This document shows, piece after piece, positions 8,915-17,269 of a stretch of DNA of 64,000 bases. The position numbers were made by a program, and so were the translations under genes. The first letter of the stretch is position 1, and each line of letters opens with the position of its first letter. The stretch comes from Natronocella acetinitrilica. GTDB taxonomy: Bacteria > Pseudomonadota > Gammaproteobacteria > Nitrococcales > Aquisalimonadaceae. The stretch spans positions 1-64,000 of the forward strand of contig NZ_JALJXV010000011.1 of assembly GCF_024170285.1 (NCBI RefSeq), in the 5' to 3' direction. The notes beneath the pieces were generated by a model. It was not told the origin of the DNA, did not search any database, and saw only the letters and a list, made by a program, of their open reading frames with translations.

Positions 8915-10542
8915 TTCCGACGTTTTCGCCGGATTATCCCTATCCATCCCGTCGCAGCGTCACCTGTGCCCGCGGCGGCATGGTGGCGACCTCGCAGCCG
9001 GTTGCCAGCCAGATCGGCCAGAGCATGCTGGCCCGGGGTGGCAACGCGGTGGATGCGGCTATCGCGACCGCCGCCGCACTGACTGTGGTGGAGCCCACCG
9101 GTTGTGGAATCGGCAGTGACAGCTTCGCGCTGGTCTGGATGCAGGCGGAGAGCGACGGCAACGGCAAGTTGTTCGGCATGAATGCCAGTGGTTGTTCACC
9201 CGCCGCGCTGACTCGTGACGCGGCTCGCGCACGTGGCCTGGACGCCATGCCCATGTATGGATGGCTGCCAGTGACGGTGCCGGGTGCGCCTGCTAGTTGG
9301 GCGGCGCTCTCGGAGCGTTTCGGCAAGCTCGATTTCGGCACGTTGCTCGAGCCCGCGGTGCGTCTGGCAAGTGATGGTGTACCCATCTCCCCGATCATCA
9401 GTCGCCTCTGGACCAGGGCCGCTCGTCGCTTCCGACAGGTACTCGATCAGCCCGAAACGGCACACTGGTTCGATTGCTTCACCGACGGTGGTCGGGCCCC
9501 CGGGCCCGGGGACGTCTATCGCAACCTGCCGCTGGCGAAGACCCTGGCGACGCTCGCCGACGATCACTGCCGGAGTCTCTACAGCGGCCGGCTTGCCGAC
9601 CGCATCGATGCCTTCTCCCGGGAGACCAACGGTTTTCTGCGTGGCGAGGATATGGACGCGTTCCGGGTGGAGTGGGTTGACCCGATCAGCGTCAATTATC
9701 GTGGATTCGATGTCTGGGAGATCCCGCCCAACGGTATCGGCCTGGTGACCCTTGCCAGCCTGCGCATGCTGGAGGCCTTCGCCGGCCATGATCGTAGTGA
9801 CCCGGCACAGGTGCATCGGCAGATCGAGGCACTGAAACTTGCCTACATCGACGGCAACACCTACATCACCGACCCGGCTCGAATGACGGTTGGCGTCGAG
9901 GCACTGCTGGACGACGCCTACCTGGAAAGCCGGCGGGCGATGATCGGCGAAGAGGCGCTGGCGCCGGTGGCGGGCCGACCGGAAGGCAGCGAGACGGTGT
10001 ACCTGGCCACGGCGGATGCAGACGGCAACATGGTGTCGTTCATCCAGAGCAACTTCCATGGCTTCGGTTCAGGCGTGGTGATCCCGGATACCGGAATCTC
10101 CATGCAGAACCGCGGCCAGGGTTTCAGCCTCGATCCGAACCACCACAACGCACTCGAGCCCCGCAAGCGCACCCGCCACACCATCATTCCCGGATTCCTG
10201 ACCCGGGACGGCGTGGCGCTGGGCCCGTTCGGCGTAATGGGTGGCGTCATGCAGCCCCAGGGGCACCTGCAGGTGGTGATGAACATGGTGGACTGCGGGT
10301 TGAATCCCCAGGCCGCCCTGGATGCACCGCGATGGATGTGGACCAGCGGTCAGCAGGTGTCGGTGGAGGGGGAGTTTCCCACGGCCATGGCTCGTCATCT
10401 GGTGGATCGCGGGCATGACATTCAGGTGGACCTTGATACCACCATCTTCGGTCGGGGGCAGGTCATCGTTCGCGACCCGGACAGTGGGGTCTATCACGGT
10501 GGCTGCGACTGGCGTACGGATTCCTCCATCTCGGTGATCTGA
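8911..10542 (+). CDS. Gamma-glutamyltransferase family (Ntn-hydrolase) protein
   Basis: 543 residues. The N-terminal ATSQPVASQIGQSMLARGGNAVDAAIA and VVEPTGCGIGSDSF are GGT-family hallmarks. The self-cleavage/nucleophile region is SETVYLATADADGNMVSFIQ (about 369-388), with the Thr before VYL as the presumed nucleophile. There is no signal peptide, so it is probably cytoplasmic, unlike classical GGT. Such GGT-like proteins act as acylases or amide hydrolases on gamma-glutamyl or related bonds. Position between a TRAP importer and a UbiD decarboxylase suggests processing of an imported conjugate; this is inference. Confidence 0.85.
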   Translation: MIPTFSPDYPYPSRRSVTCARGGMVATSQPVASQIGQSMLARGGNAVDAAIATAAALTVVEPTGCGIGSDSFALVWMQAESDGNGKLFGMNASGCSPAALTRDAARARGLDAMPMYGWLPVTVPGAPASWAALSERFGKLDFGTLLEPAVRLASDGVPISPIISRLWTRAARRFRQVLDQPETAHWFDCFTDGGRAPGPGDVYRNLPLAKTLATLADDHCRSLYSGRLADRIDAFSRETNGFLRGEDMDAFRVEWVDPISVNYRGFDVWEIPPNGIGLVTLASLRMLEAFAGHDRSDPAQVHRQIEALKLAYIDGNTYITDPARMTVGVEALLDDAYLESRRAMIGEEALAPVAGRPEGSETVYLATADADGNMVSFIQSNFHGFGSGVVIPDTGISMQNRGQGFSLDPNHHNALEPRKRTRHTIIPGFLTRDGVALGPFGVMGGVMQPQGHLQVVMNMVDCGLNPQAALDAPRWMWTSGQQVSVEGEFPTAMARHLVDRGHDIQVDLDTTIFGRGQVIVRDPDSGVYHGGCDWRTDSSISVI

Positions 10543-10588
10543 GAGGGTCCGGCCCAGGAATATTCACAATAACAGCGAGGGCTGGAAC

Positions 10589-11980
10589 ATGTCGGGACAG
10601 GCATTGCGGGATTTCCTCTCCATGGTGCAGCGGGATTACCCGGAACATTTTCTGCGGGTTACCACACCCATCGATCGCTCCTTCGAGAGTACGGCCATCG
10701 TTGCCGAACTGGAGAGGGCGGGGCAGCACCCGGTGATCGTGTTCGAGAACGTGAAGGGCTTCTCCATGCCCCTGGTCACGAACGTCGCAGCGAACCGGAA
10801 ACTGCTCGCAGCGATCCTCGATGTCGACCCGGCGAACCTGGCCACCTCGTTTCGCGATCGCTGCCAGAATTATCTGCCGGCGGAGGTCGTGGGGGATGCG
10901 CCCTGGCAGGACGTTGTGCTCGAAGGCGATGACATCGACCTGACGAAGTTGCCAATCCCCATACAGTTCCCGGTGGATGCTGCACCCTACATTACCGCTG
11001 GACAGATCTGCGCCCGCGATCCGGAAACCGGCGTGGATACCACCGGTTTTCACCGCTTGATGCTCAAGGGCAAGAACAGGCTTGGTGTTTCGCTGCATTC
11101 CCGGCGTCGGATGTACGAATTCCATCGCCGTGCCGAAGAGCGGGGTGAGCCGTTGCCAGCCGCCATTACCCTGGGCATTCACCCGCTGCACTACATGGGC
11201 TCCATGGCGTTCCACTATCCCCCGGGTGTACGCAAGTTCGAGATCATCGGCGCGCTGTTCGGCGAGTCGTATCGTCTTGGTCGAACCGGTACCGACGGTC
11301 TGGAAGTGCCCTGGGGCGCGGAGATCGTCATCGAAGGGCATATCCTTAATGACGTCCGTGAGCCCGAGGGCCCCTTCGGAGAGTTCACCGGCTACGCCTC
11401 CTATCGCAGTACCCAGAACGTGTTCGTGGCCCACCGCGTGCAGATGCGCTCCGACGCCATGCTGCACTCCGTGGTATCGGGGATGGCCGCCGATCATATC
11501 CGGATCAGTTGCATCAGCCGGGAGGCGGAAATTCTCAACTCCCTGCGGCGCAATCTGCCCAACGTGCGGGCGGTCCATGTGCCGGCGGAAACCTGCGGTG
11601 CACTGATGGCCATCGTACAAATGAAGAAGACGGCGGCGGGCCAGCCCCAGCAGGCCATCATGGCGGCGTTTGGTACGGAGACGTACTGCAAGTGCGTCAT
11701 CGTTGTGGATGATGACGTGGATATCTTCAATCTCACCGACGTGATGTGGGCGGTGGCGACACGGGCCAGGGCAGATCGGGACCTGTTCCTGATTCCCGGC
11801 GCCATGGGCGCGATCCTCGACCCGGCGTCGGATCCGGAAGACAACACCGTGACCAAGGTCGGGGTGGACGCCACCAAGCCCAGTGGTCGCGACTATGCGG
11901 AGCGGCTCGTGATCGATGACGAGCAGCGCGCCAGGGCCCGGGAAATTCTCGCGGGCATGGGTATCGCTGGAATGCAGTAA
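10589..11980 (+). CDS. UbiD-family (de)carboxylase, prenylated-FMN dependent
   Basis: 463 residues, typical for UbiD/Fdc enzymes. The region ILNDVREPEGPFGEFTGYASY (about 252-272) carries the conserved EGPFGEFTGY motif with the catalytic Glu, and the N-terminal domain resembles LRDFLSMVQRDYPEHFLRV of 4-hydroxybenzoate-type decarboxylases. Members reversibly decarboxylate aromatic, heteroaromatic or alpha,beta-unsaturated acids using prenyl-FMN. No ubiX homologue making that cofactor lies in the window, so it must be supplied from elsewhere. The substrate is unknown. Confidence 0.9.
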   Translation: MSGQALRDFLSMVQRDYPEHFLRVTTPIDRSFESTAIVAELERAGQHPVIVFENVKGFSMPLVTNVAANRKLLAAILDVDPANLATSFRDRCQNYLPAEVVGDAPWQDVVLEGDDIDLTKLPIPIQFPVDAAPYITAGQICARDPETGVDTTGFHRLMLKGKNRLGVSLHSRRRMYEFHRRAEERGEPLPAAITLGIHPLHYMGSMAFHYPPGVRKFEIIGALFGESYRLGRTGTDGLEVPWGAEIVIEGHILNDVREPEGPFGEFTGYASYRSTQNVFVAHRVQMRSDAMLHSVVSGMAADHIRISCISREAEILNSLRRNLPNVRAVHVPAETCGALMAIVQMKKTAAGQPQQAIMAAFGTETYCKCVIVVDDDVDIFNLTDVMWAVATRARADRDLFLIPGAMGAILDPASDPEDNTVTKVGVDATKPSGRDYAERLVIDDEQRARAREILAGMGIAGMQ

Positions 11981-12086
11981 CGCGCATCGGGAAAGGGTTT
12001 GCAGTCGGGACCATGGGTTTATCCATTCGAGCATCGTTGAGCCAATGCTGGCTCGCTTTTCATCACTACGTGAGGCAGAAGTCATC

Positions 12087-13211
12087 ATGAACAAGCAAAT
12101 CAACAAGGTACTTTCAACCCGGGCTCGGCGTGCATCGCTACTGGGTGGACTGGCCGCAGGTCTGGCTCTCTCGCTGCTCGGATCCGGTAACGCGGTTGCC
12201 CAGGATCGAGACGAAATTCTTCTTGGCATGGCGATTCCCTTCACCCTGGCGGATGGCGGTATCTTCGCAATTGGTCGGGAGCTGGGTTACTTCGATGAAG
12301 AAAACATCACCGTCGACACCGTCATCCTGGAAGGGGCGGGTTCCGTGGTGCCGCAGGTTGCACAACGCAACGTGGATATGGGGCAACCGTTGCCGGAAAC
12401 CCTGTTGTCCGCGTATGACCCGGCATCCGGTCCGCTACCCGTGGTGTACATCTTCAATGCCATTCCAGCCAATACACTGGAGTTGGCGGTGCTGGAGTCA
12501 TCGGATATCCACTCCATTTCCGATCTTCGCGGCAAGCGGATCGGGGTTGGCGCTCTGACCTGGGGCACGATTCCCCAGACCCGGGCGCTGTTGCGTCGCG
12601 CCGGCCTGACGCCGGGAGAGGACGTCGAGATTGTCGCCGTGGGTGTGCTGGGCTCGGGTTTCCATGCGCTGCGGCAGGGCCGGGTCGATGCCCTCAACTA
12701 TAACCACACCTGGATCGATCTCCTGGAGCAGACCGGCACCAAGGCCCGTCGCCTGCCCTACCCCGACCTCTACGCCAGAATGGTGAACAACGCCTTCCTG
12801 GTGCATCGATCCATGCTCGAAGAGCAGCCGGATCTGCTTGGTCGTTATGGGCGCGCCTACAGCAAGTCCGTCGTCGCCTGCGACGCCAACCCGGTGGCCT
12901 GTGTAAATGCTTTCTGGCGCGCCAACCCCGAATCGCGACCTGACGGCGATCCCGACCAGGTCATGGAGGAGTCACTGGAGATCATGGCCAAGCGACTCGA
13001 TCTACTCATGCGGGACGAGAACGGCGAAACCCGTCGCTTTGGTGAATTCGACCTGGAGGTCATCCAGGCCTACGTGCAGGAGTTGTACGAAGCTGGTGAA
13101 CTTCAGACTCCCGATGTGCCGGTGACCACCTACTTCTCCAACGACCTGGTGGAGCAGTTCAACGACTTCGACATGGACGCGGTTATCGAGCAGGCGCGGG
13201 CGCACGAATGA
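12087..13211 (+). CDS. NitT/TauT-type ABC transporter substrate-binding protein
   Basis: 374 residues from ATG 12087 (an upstream in-frame extension lacks a signal). A signal peptide with RRASLLGGLAAGLALSLLG ends near AVAQ. The mature part reads EILLGMAIPFTLADGGIFAIG and RELGYFDEENITVDTVILEG, the NMT1/THI5-like pattern. GAGGCAGAAG lies just upstream of the start. It overlaps the ATPase gene by 4 bases and so forms a three-gene importer (12.1-14.8 kb). Ligands of this class include sulfonates, nitriles, aromatic acids and pyrimidine precursors; none can be singled out. Confidence 0.88.
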   Translation: MNKQINKVLSTRARRASLLGGLAAGLALSLLGSGNAVAQDRDEILLGMAIPFTLADGGIFAIGRELGYFDEENITVDTVILEGAGSVVPQVAQRNVDMGQPLPETLLSAYDPASGPLPVVYIFNAIPANTLELAVLESSDIHSISDLRGKRIGVGALTWGTIPQTRALLRRAGLTPGEDVEIVAVGVLGSGFHALRQGRVDALNYNHTWIDLLEQTGTKARRLPYPDLYARMVNNAFLVHRSMLEEQPDLLGRYGRAYSKSVVACDANPVACVNAFWRANPESRPDGDPDQVMEESLEIMAKRLDLLMRDENGETRRFGEFDLEVIQAYVQELYEAGELQTPDVPVTTYFSNDLVEQFNDFDMDAVIEQARAHE

Positions 13212-14050
13212 AATCAAACGTTCTTACAACATCGGGTCGCGGGGGCGCTGACGCAGTCAGCGCCCGTAACCCAGGGCGATCGTCCCTCGTCGCCGAGCAC
13301 GTGTCCTTTAGCTACGGCGGTGACACGGACATGGTGCTCGGTGATGTGTCATTCGACTTGAGCGAAGGCGATTTCGTTGCGGTGCTGGGTGGGTCCGGGT
13401 CCGGCAAGTCGACTCTTTTGCGGCTGATCGGTGGGTTGCTGTCACCGACCGAAGGAGAAATTCGCATCAATGATCAGGTGGTCCGCGGGCCGACGCGAGA
13501 TGCCGGCTTCGTATTCCAGGCGGCACGGCTGATGCCCTGGAAGACGGTGCTGGAGAACGTGCTGATACCCACCCGTGCCCATGGCAAGTCCACGCCGGAG
13601 CAGCGTCAGCGGGCACTGGAACTGCTGGGCTCGGTCGGGCTGGAGAAGGCGGCGGACCTGTATCCGAACCAGCTTTCCGGAGGGATGGCGCAGCGGGTGG
13701 GGCTGGCGCGGATGCTCATGCATGACCCCAAGCTTCTGCTCATGGATGAGCCGTTCGCGGCGCTGGATGCATTGACCCGGGAAGTGCTCTCCGACGAGTT
13801 GCAGGCGCTCTGGCTCAGAGAGCGCAAGACCGTCATGTTCGTGACCCACAGCATCCCCGAGGCTGTGTTTCTCGCGGATCGCGTGATGGTCCTCGGCGGT
13901 CAGCCCGCGGGCGTTGTCGAGACCATCGACGTACCCCTTCCGCGGCCGCGTACGGTTCGTGACATGGCTTCGGAAGAGTTCAACGCCATCGCCCATCAAT
14001 TGCGGGAATTGCTGGCGTCGCGCTTTTCGGCCATGCCCGGCATCACATAG
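13208..14050 (+). CDS. ABC transporter ATP-binding protein (SsuB/TauB type)
   Basis: 280 residues. Walker A is GGSGSGKST (about residues 61-69), the ABC signature is LSGGMAQRVGLAR (about 156-168) and Walker B is LLLMDEPFAALD (about 176-187), with the switch His in VTHSIPEA. The ATGA overlap with the binding-protein gene indicates translational coupling. It energises uptake through the permease encoded next. Confidence 0.92.
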   Translation: MKSNVLTTSGRGGADAVSARNPGRSSLVAEHVSFSYGGDTDMVLGDVSFDLSEGDFVAVLGGSGSGKSTLLRLIGGLLSPTEGEIRINDQVVRGPTRDAGFVFQAARLMPWKTVLENVLIPTRAHGKSTPEQRQRALELLGSVGLEKAADLYPNQLSGGMAQRVGLARMLMHDPKLLLMDEPFAALDALTREVLSDELQALWLRERKTVMFVTHSIPEAVFLADRVMVLGGQPAGVVETIDVPLPRPRTVRDMASEEFNAIAHQLRELLASRFSAMPGIT

Positions 14051-14059
14051 GTGGTTGTC

Positions 14060-14839
14060 ATGTCGAAAATGCGAATGCTCTATCCGTTGGTGACCCTGGT
14101 AATCATTCTCGCCGCCTGGGACATCACAACCCGCTTCGGTTACGTGGAAGCGTTTCTGTTACCGACGCCGGAAGCGGTCTGGTGGGCCATCTACCGCGGT
14201 TTTGCAACCGGTTCCTTCTGGCCGCACATCAGCTTCACGCTGCAGTCCACCATCATCGGCTACATCATCGGTTCCCTCGCCGCAGTGCTGATTGGCGCAC
14301 TCATCGTCGAATCGGATATTGCCGAGCGCATGCTGTATCCCTACATCATCGCCCTGCAATCCATGCCCAAGGTTTCCCTGGCGCCGCTGATCCTGGTCTG
14401 GTTCGGCTTCGGGCTGACGTCGAAAGTCGTGCTCGTGGGGCTGATCTGCTTCTTTCCGGTCCTGGTGAATACCATCGTCGGCATGCGCCGGACAGATCCG
14501 GACCTGCTGGAGATGTGTCGGTCATTTTCCCTGAGCCGCAGTTACGTGTTTTTCCACGTCAAGCTGCCAAGTGCCGCCAGCAGCATCTTCGCGGGACTTC
14601 AGATCGGTATTGTGCTGGCGCTGATTGGTGCCGTGGTGGGTGAGTTCATCGCCTCGCAGCGGGGTGTCGGACACATGATCTCGGCGGCGACCATGAACAT
14701 GAATCTGAGCACCATGTTCGCGGGTATTTTCCTGCTGTCGGTGTTCGGTATTGTCGGCAGCTTCTTCGTCCGCCTGCTCCACCGGAAAGTGGTGTTCTGG
14801 GAGAAAAGCGCGGGCGGTCTATCAGAGGGCACAGCATGA
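14060..14839 (+). CDS. ABC transporter permease (SsuC/TauC type)
   Basis: 259 residues with about six membrane helices and the BPD_transp_1 EAA loop EMCRSFSLSRSYVFFHVKLP (about 152-171). ATG 14060 is chosen over the GTG at 14051 because AGGTGG (14049-14054) is then a correctly spaced ribosome site. It is the third gene of the importer. Its stop overlaps the amidase start (ATGA), so the amidase is probably co-translated and may act on the imported compound. Confidence 0.92.
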   Translation: MSKMRMLYPLVTLVIILAAWDITTRFGYVEAFLLPTPEAVWWAIYRGFATGSFWPHISFTLQSTIIGYIIGSLAAVLIGALIVESDIAERMLYPYIIALQSMPKVSLAPLILVWFGFGLTSKVVLVGLICFFPVLVNTIVGMRRTDPDLLEMCRSFSLSRSYVFFHVKLPSAASSIFAGLQIGIVLALIGAVVGEFIASQRGVGHMISAATMNMNLSTMFAGIFLLSVFGIVGSFFVRLLHRKVVFWEKSAGGLSEGTA

Positions 14840-16290
14840 CCACGTCTGCAGCGAGACCCACCGCCCGGGAACTGATACAACGGATTGCCGACGGTGAACT
14901 CGCCGCGAGAGACAATCTGGCGCAGTTCCTGGCCCGCATGGACAAACACAATCCGGTGCTGAACGCCGTCATTCATGACGGCCGTGACCGTGCCAAGGCT
15001 ATTGCCGAGCAGATCGACGCCGACCTGGCGGCGGGGCGCCCGGTGGGACGCCTGGCGGGACTCGTCATGACGATCAAGGATTCCTTCGACGTAGAGGGCT
15101 GGCCCACGACTTTCGGCCTTGAGCACCTCAAGGACAATGTCGCCGAGCGGACCTCCGACGTGGTCAGCCGCCTGGAGGCGGAGGGCGCACTGATCGTCGG
15201 CAAGACCAACGTCCCGCCACTGCTCAGGGACTGGCAGAGTGGCAATCCCATCCATGGTCATACTCGAAACCCCTGGAATACCGATCTGAGCCCGGGTGGT
15301 TCCTCCGGCGGCGCGGCTGCGGCCGTCGCCGCAGGGCTTTGCAGTGCCGAAATTGGCAGCGATATCGGTGGTTCCATACGGATTCCTGCGCATTACTGCG
15401 GGATCTGCGGGCATAAGCCGAGCAATGGCGTGGTATCGATGATTGGCCATCAGCTGCCCGGTACCTATGGAAGCTCCGCGATGGTCAGCGCTGGCCCGCT
15501 GGCTGCAAACGTCGACGACATGGCGCTATTGCTCGACGTGGTGGCCGGGGCGGACAGCCGCAATGCCCCGGCCTGGCGGCTGGAGCTGCCGCCTGCCAGG
15601 ATCACCACCATCGGCGATTTCCGGGTAGGCATCCTGGACAATGCTCCCACCGCGCCAGTGGATGGCGCCTATCGGGCTGTGATCGGCGCGCTCGGTGAGC
15701 GCCTGCGCCAGGCAGGGGCTTCGGTGACCGAGGGGCCGTTCAGGGAACTCGATACGACGCACCTGCATGACCTGTTCATCCGTATCCTCAGGGCCATGGC
15801 CGTGGACGGCCTGTCCGACCCAGAGTTCTCCGCACTGATTGCGCAGGTCGAGCGCACGCCGCGGGACGATCAAAGTTATGTGGCAGCCACCAATCGCGCG
15901 ATGGTCCAACGTCACCGGGACTGGCGTAGGGCCCGGCAGGAAGTCGGTCGTCTCAAGCACGACATGCGCGTGCTGTTCCGGCAGATCGACGTGCTGCTCA
16001 TGCCAGCGGCGGTGTCAGCGGCTTTTCCCATTGATTTCGATCGCCCTCGCGAAGAGCGGACCCTGCTTATCGATGGTGTGGAGCGCGACTACAACGAGCA
16101 GCTGCTCTGGGCGGCGCTACCGGTGCTGGCCGAACTCCCCGCAACGCTGATCCCCATCGGTCTGCAGGACAATGGTTTGCCCGTGGGTGTGCAGGTCGTG
16201 GGTGAGTACCTGGATGATAGAACCTGCATTGCCTTTGCCAGGGAAGTGGAGCGTTTGGTGGGAGTATTCAGCCCGCCAGGCTATGACTGA
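14836..16290 (+). CDS. Amidase signature (AS) family hydrolase
   Basis: 484 residues. The Ser-cisSer-Lys catalytic elements are visible: Lys in GLVMTIKDSFDVEG (about residue 80), the Gly/Ser loop PGGSSGGAAAAVAAG (about 153-167) and the nucleophile region EIGSDIGGSIRIPAH (about 172-186). It hydrolyses an amide bond to carboxylate and ammonia or amine in the cytoplasm. Overlap with the ABC permease gene suggests the imported substrate or a derivative is an amide. The closest named relatives are GatA-like and indole-acetamide-type amidases; specificity is not predictable. Confidence 0.9.
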   Translation: MTTSAARPTARELIQRIADGELAARDNLAQFLARMDKHNPVLNAVIHDGRDRAKAIAEQIDADLAAGRPVGRLAGLVMTIKDSFDVEGWPTTFGLEHLKDNVAERTSDVVSRLEAEGALIVGKTNVPPLLRDWQSGNPIHGHTRNPWNTDLSPGGSSGGAAAAVAAGLCSAEIGSDIGGSIRIPAHYCGICGHKPSNGVVSMIGHQLPGTYGSSAMVSAGPLAANVDDMALLLDVVAGADSRNAPAWRLELPPARITTIGDFRVGILDNAPTAPVDGAYRAVIGALGERLRQAGASVTEGPFRELDTTHLHDLFIRILRAMAVDGLSDPEFSALIAQVERTPRDDQSYVAATNRAMVQRHRDWRRARQEVGRLKHDMRVLFRQIDVLLMPAAVSAAFPIDFDRPREERTLLIDGVERDYNEQLLWAALPVLAELPATLIPIGLQDNGLPVGVQVVGEYLDDRTCIAFAREVERLVGVFSPPGYD

Positions 16291-16549
16291 CATTCCAGTC
16301 CCCTGACTCGCTTCGCGACGCCGTTCGGTCCGGTTGCACCGAAATAGGCCACGCCTGCCGGCAGTGCCCGAACTGGGGGCAGGCTTTGCCAGTTGCTGGA
16401 GGAGCCAGGCCACGATTGCCGATCATCCCTGCGGCAAGGCGGCTACGCGGCTCCAGTAAAAGGCCATGGCTGCCGCGCAAGGGCCATGGGGTGGTATGGC
16501 CGATGTCTTGCATGGGTTTGGTCCGCAAATTTGCCCTGGAGGACTGATA

Positions 16550-16842
16550 ATGGCGAAGAAAGAAATTCTCTGTGCGTTCGGTGTGGATGTCGACGCGGTT
16601 GCCGGCTGGTTGGGCTCGTATGGTGGTGAAGACTCCCCGCTGGATATCTCACGGGGCATGTTCTCCGGCGAGGTGGGTTCGCTGCGGATGCTCAAGCTGT
16701 TCGAGAAATACGATATCAAGACGTCGTGGTTCATTCCCGGACATTCCATCGAGACATTCCCGGAGCAGATGCAGGCTGTGGCGGATGCCGGTCACGAGAT
16801 CGGAGTGCACGGCTACAGTCACGAGAATCCCATCGCGATTGA
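16550..16842 (+). pseudogene. Truncated polysaccharide deacetylase (5' part only)
   Basis: ATG 16550 follows CTGGAGGA. The protein [20 protein letters not shown] ... [20 protein letters not shown] ... [17 protein letters not shown] matches the N-terminal third of NodB-fold deacetylases of the PuuE/peptidoglycan type, including the metal-binding HGYSHE. Homology stops near 16840. The frame then runs to 16978 through sequence that is the antisense of another gene's start, so the remaining two thirds of the domain are missing. The fragment is almost certainly non-functional as an enzyme. Confidence 0.8.
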
Positions 16843-16983
16843 TTCCGCCGCCCACGCTGTCGGTCCGGTGATTGGCAGGGAGGCGCCGATGCAGGGGTTG
16901 GATTCCGCGTGTGCCGGCGAGATCACGAATCCGCAGCCCAGAATGGCTGCGCCCAGGAGTCCTGTAAGTTTATTTTGAGACAT
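16840..16983 (-). pseudogene. Truncated ABC substrate-binding protein (5' part only)
   Basis: On the minus strand ATG 16983 (GAGGG just upstream) encodes [19 protein letters not shown], a signal peptide ending ISPAHA, then [20 protein letters not shown]. The last part is the start of a branched-chain amino acid/amide-type (Peripla_BP_6) binding protein. The coding match ends near 16840, where the deacetylase fragment begins in the other direction. An apparently intact sigma-54 promoter with two NtrC-like palindromes still reads into it (17099-17262). Confidence 0.75.
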
Positions 16984-17098
16984 TGCCCTCGATCTCCGCA
17001 TTTTGGGGCCACGCGACTTTCGGGCCCCAAGGTATTGGAATCAGATGTGCCCCATGGTGGGCACGCATGCAGGCTCTCGCTCTGCAGGGAGGGGCAAT

Positions 17099-17114
17099 TG
17101 CAATCGGCATGCCA
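17099..17114 (-). promoter_or_regulatory. Sigma-54 promoter reading into the truncated binding-protein gene
   Basis: Read on the minus strand: TGGCATG-CCGA-TTGCA, one mismatch from the sigma-54 consensus TGGCACG-N4-TTGCW, with exact GG-N10-GC. The predicted transcription start is about 17088, leaving a leader of roughly 105 bases to the ATG at 16983. Confidence 0.7.
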
Positions 17115-17213
17115 GCAAGACGCCGACACCGGCATTGAGAGGCGGGCTATGCCATTGGTTGTATTGCGTGGTGGGGGCTTGTTTGCGTCCCGTCTGTGGC
17201 GGGAAGGCCGGCG

Positions 17214-17262
17214 CGCACCGTAACGGTGCGCGAAAATGATGCCTAGGCACCGACAGGGTGCG
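17214..17262. promoter_or_regulatory. Two NtrC-like enhancer palindromes
   Basis: CGCAC-N7-GTGCG at 17214-17230 (inside a 19-bp palindrome) and GGCAC-N7-GTGCG at 17246-17262 each match TGCAC-N7-GTGCA at 8 of 10 positions. Their centres are 32 bp apart and about 134 and 166 bp upstream of the start predicted for the sigma-54 promoter at 17099-17114. Confidence 0.5.
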
Positions 17263-17269
17263 GATACAC

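Noticed and set aside
16375-16390. Possible sigma-54 promoter before the deacetylase fragment
   Set aside because: GG-N10-GC is present but the -24 box is only a G-run and the upstream NtrC half-site lacks a partner.
17003-17030. TTGGGGCC/GGCCCCAA stem as a terminator
   Set aside because: Neither strand has a T-run after the 3' arm.
17047-17064. Hexaloop hairpin in the leader of the truncated binding-protein gene as a third ANTAR site
   Set aside because: The minus-strand loop ACCATG has A1 but not G4, and the following GGGGCC stem has no T-run, so no terminator competes with it.
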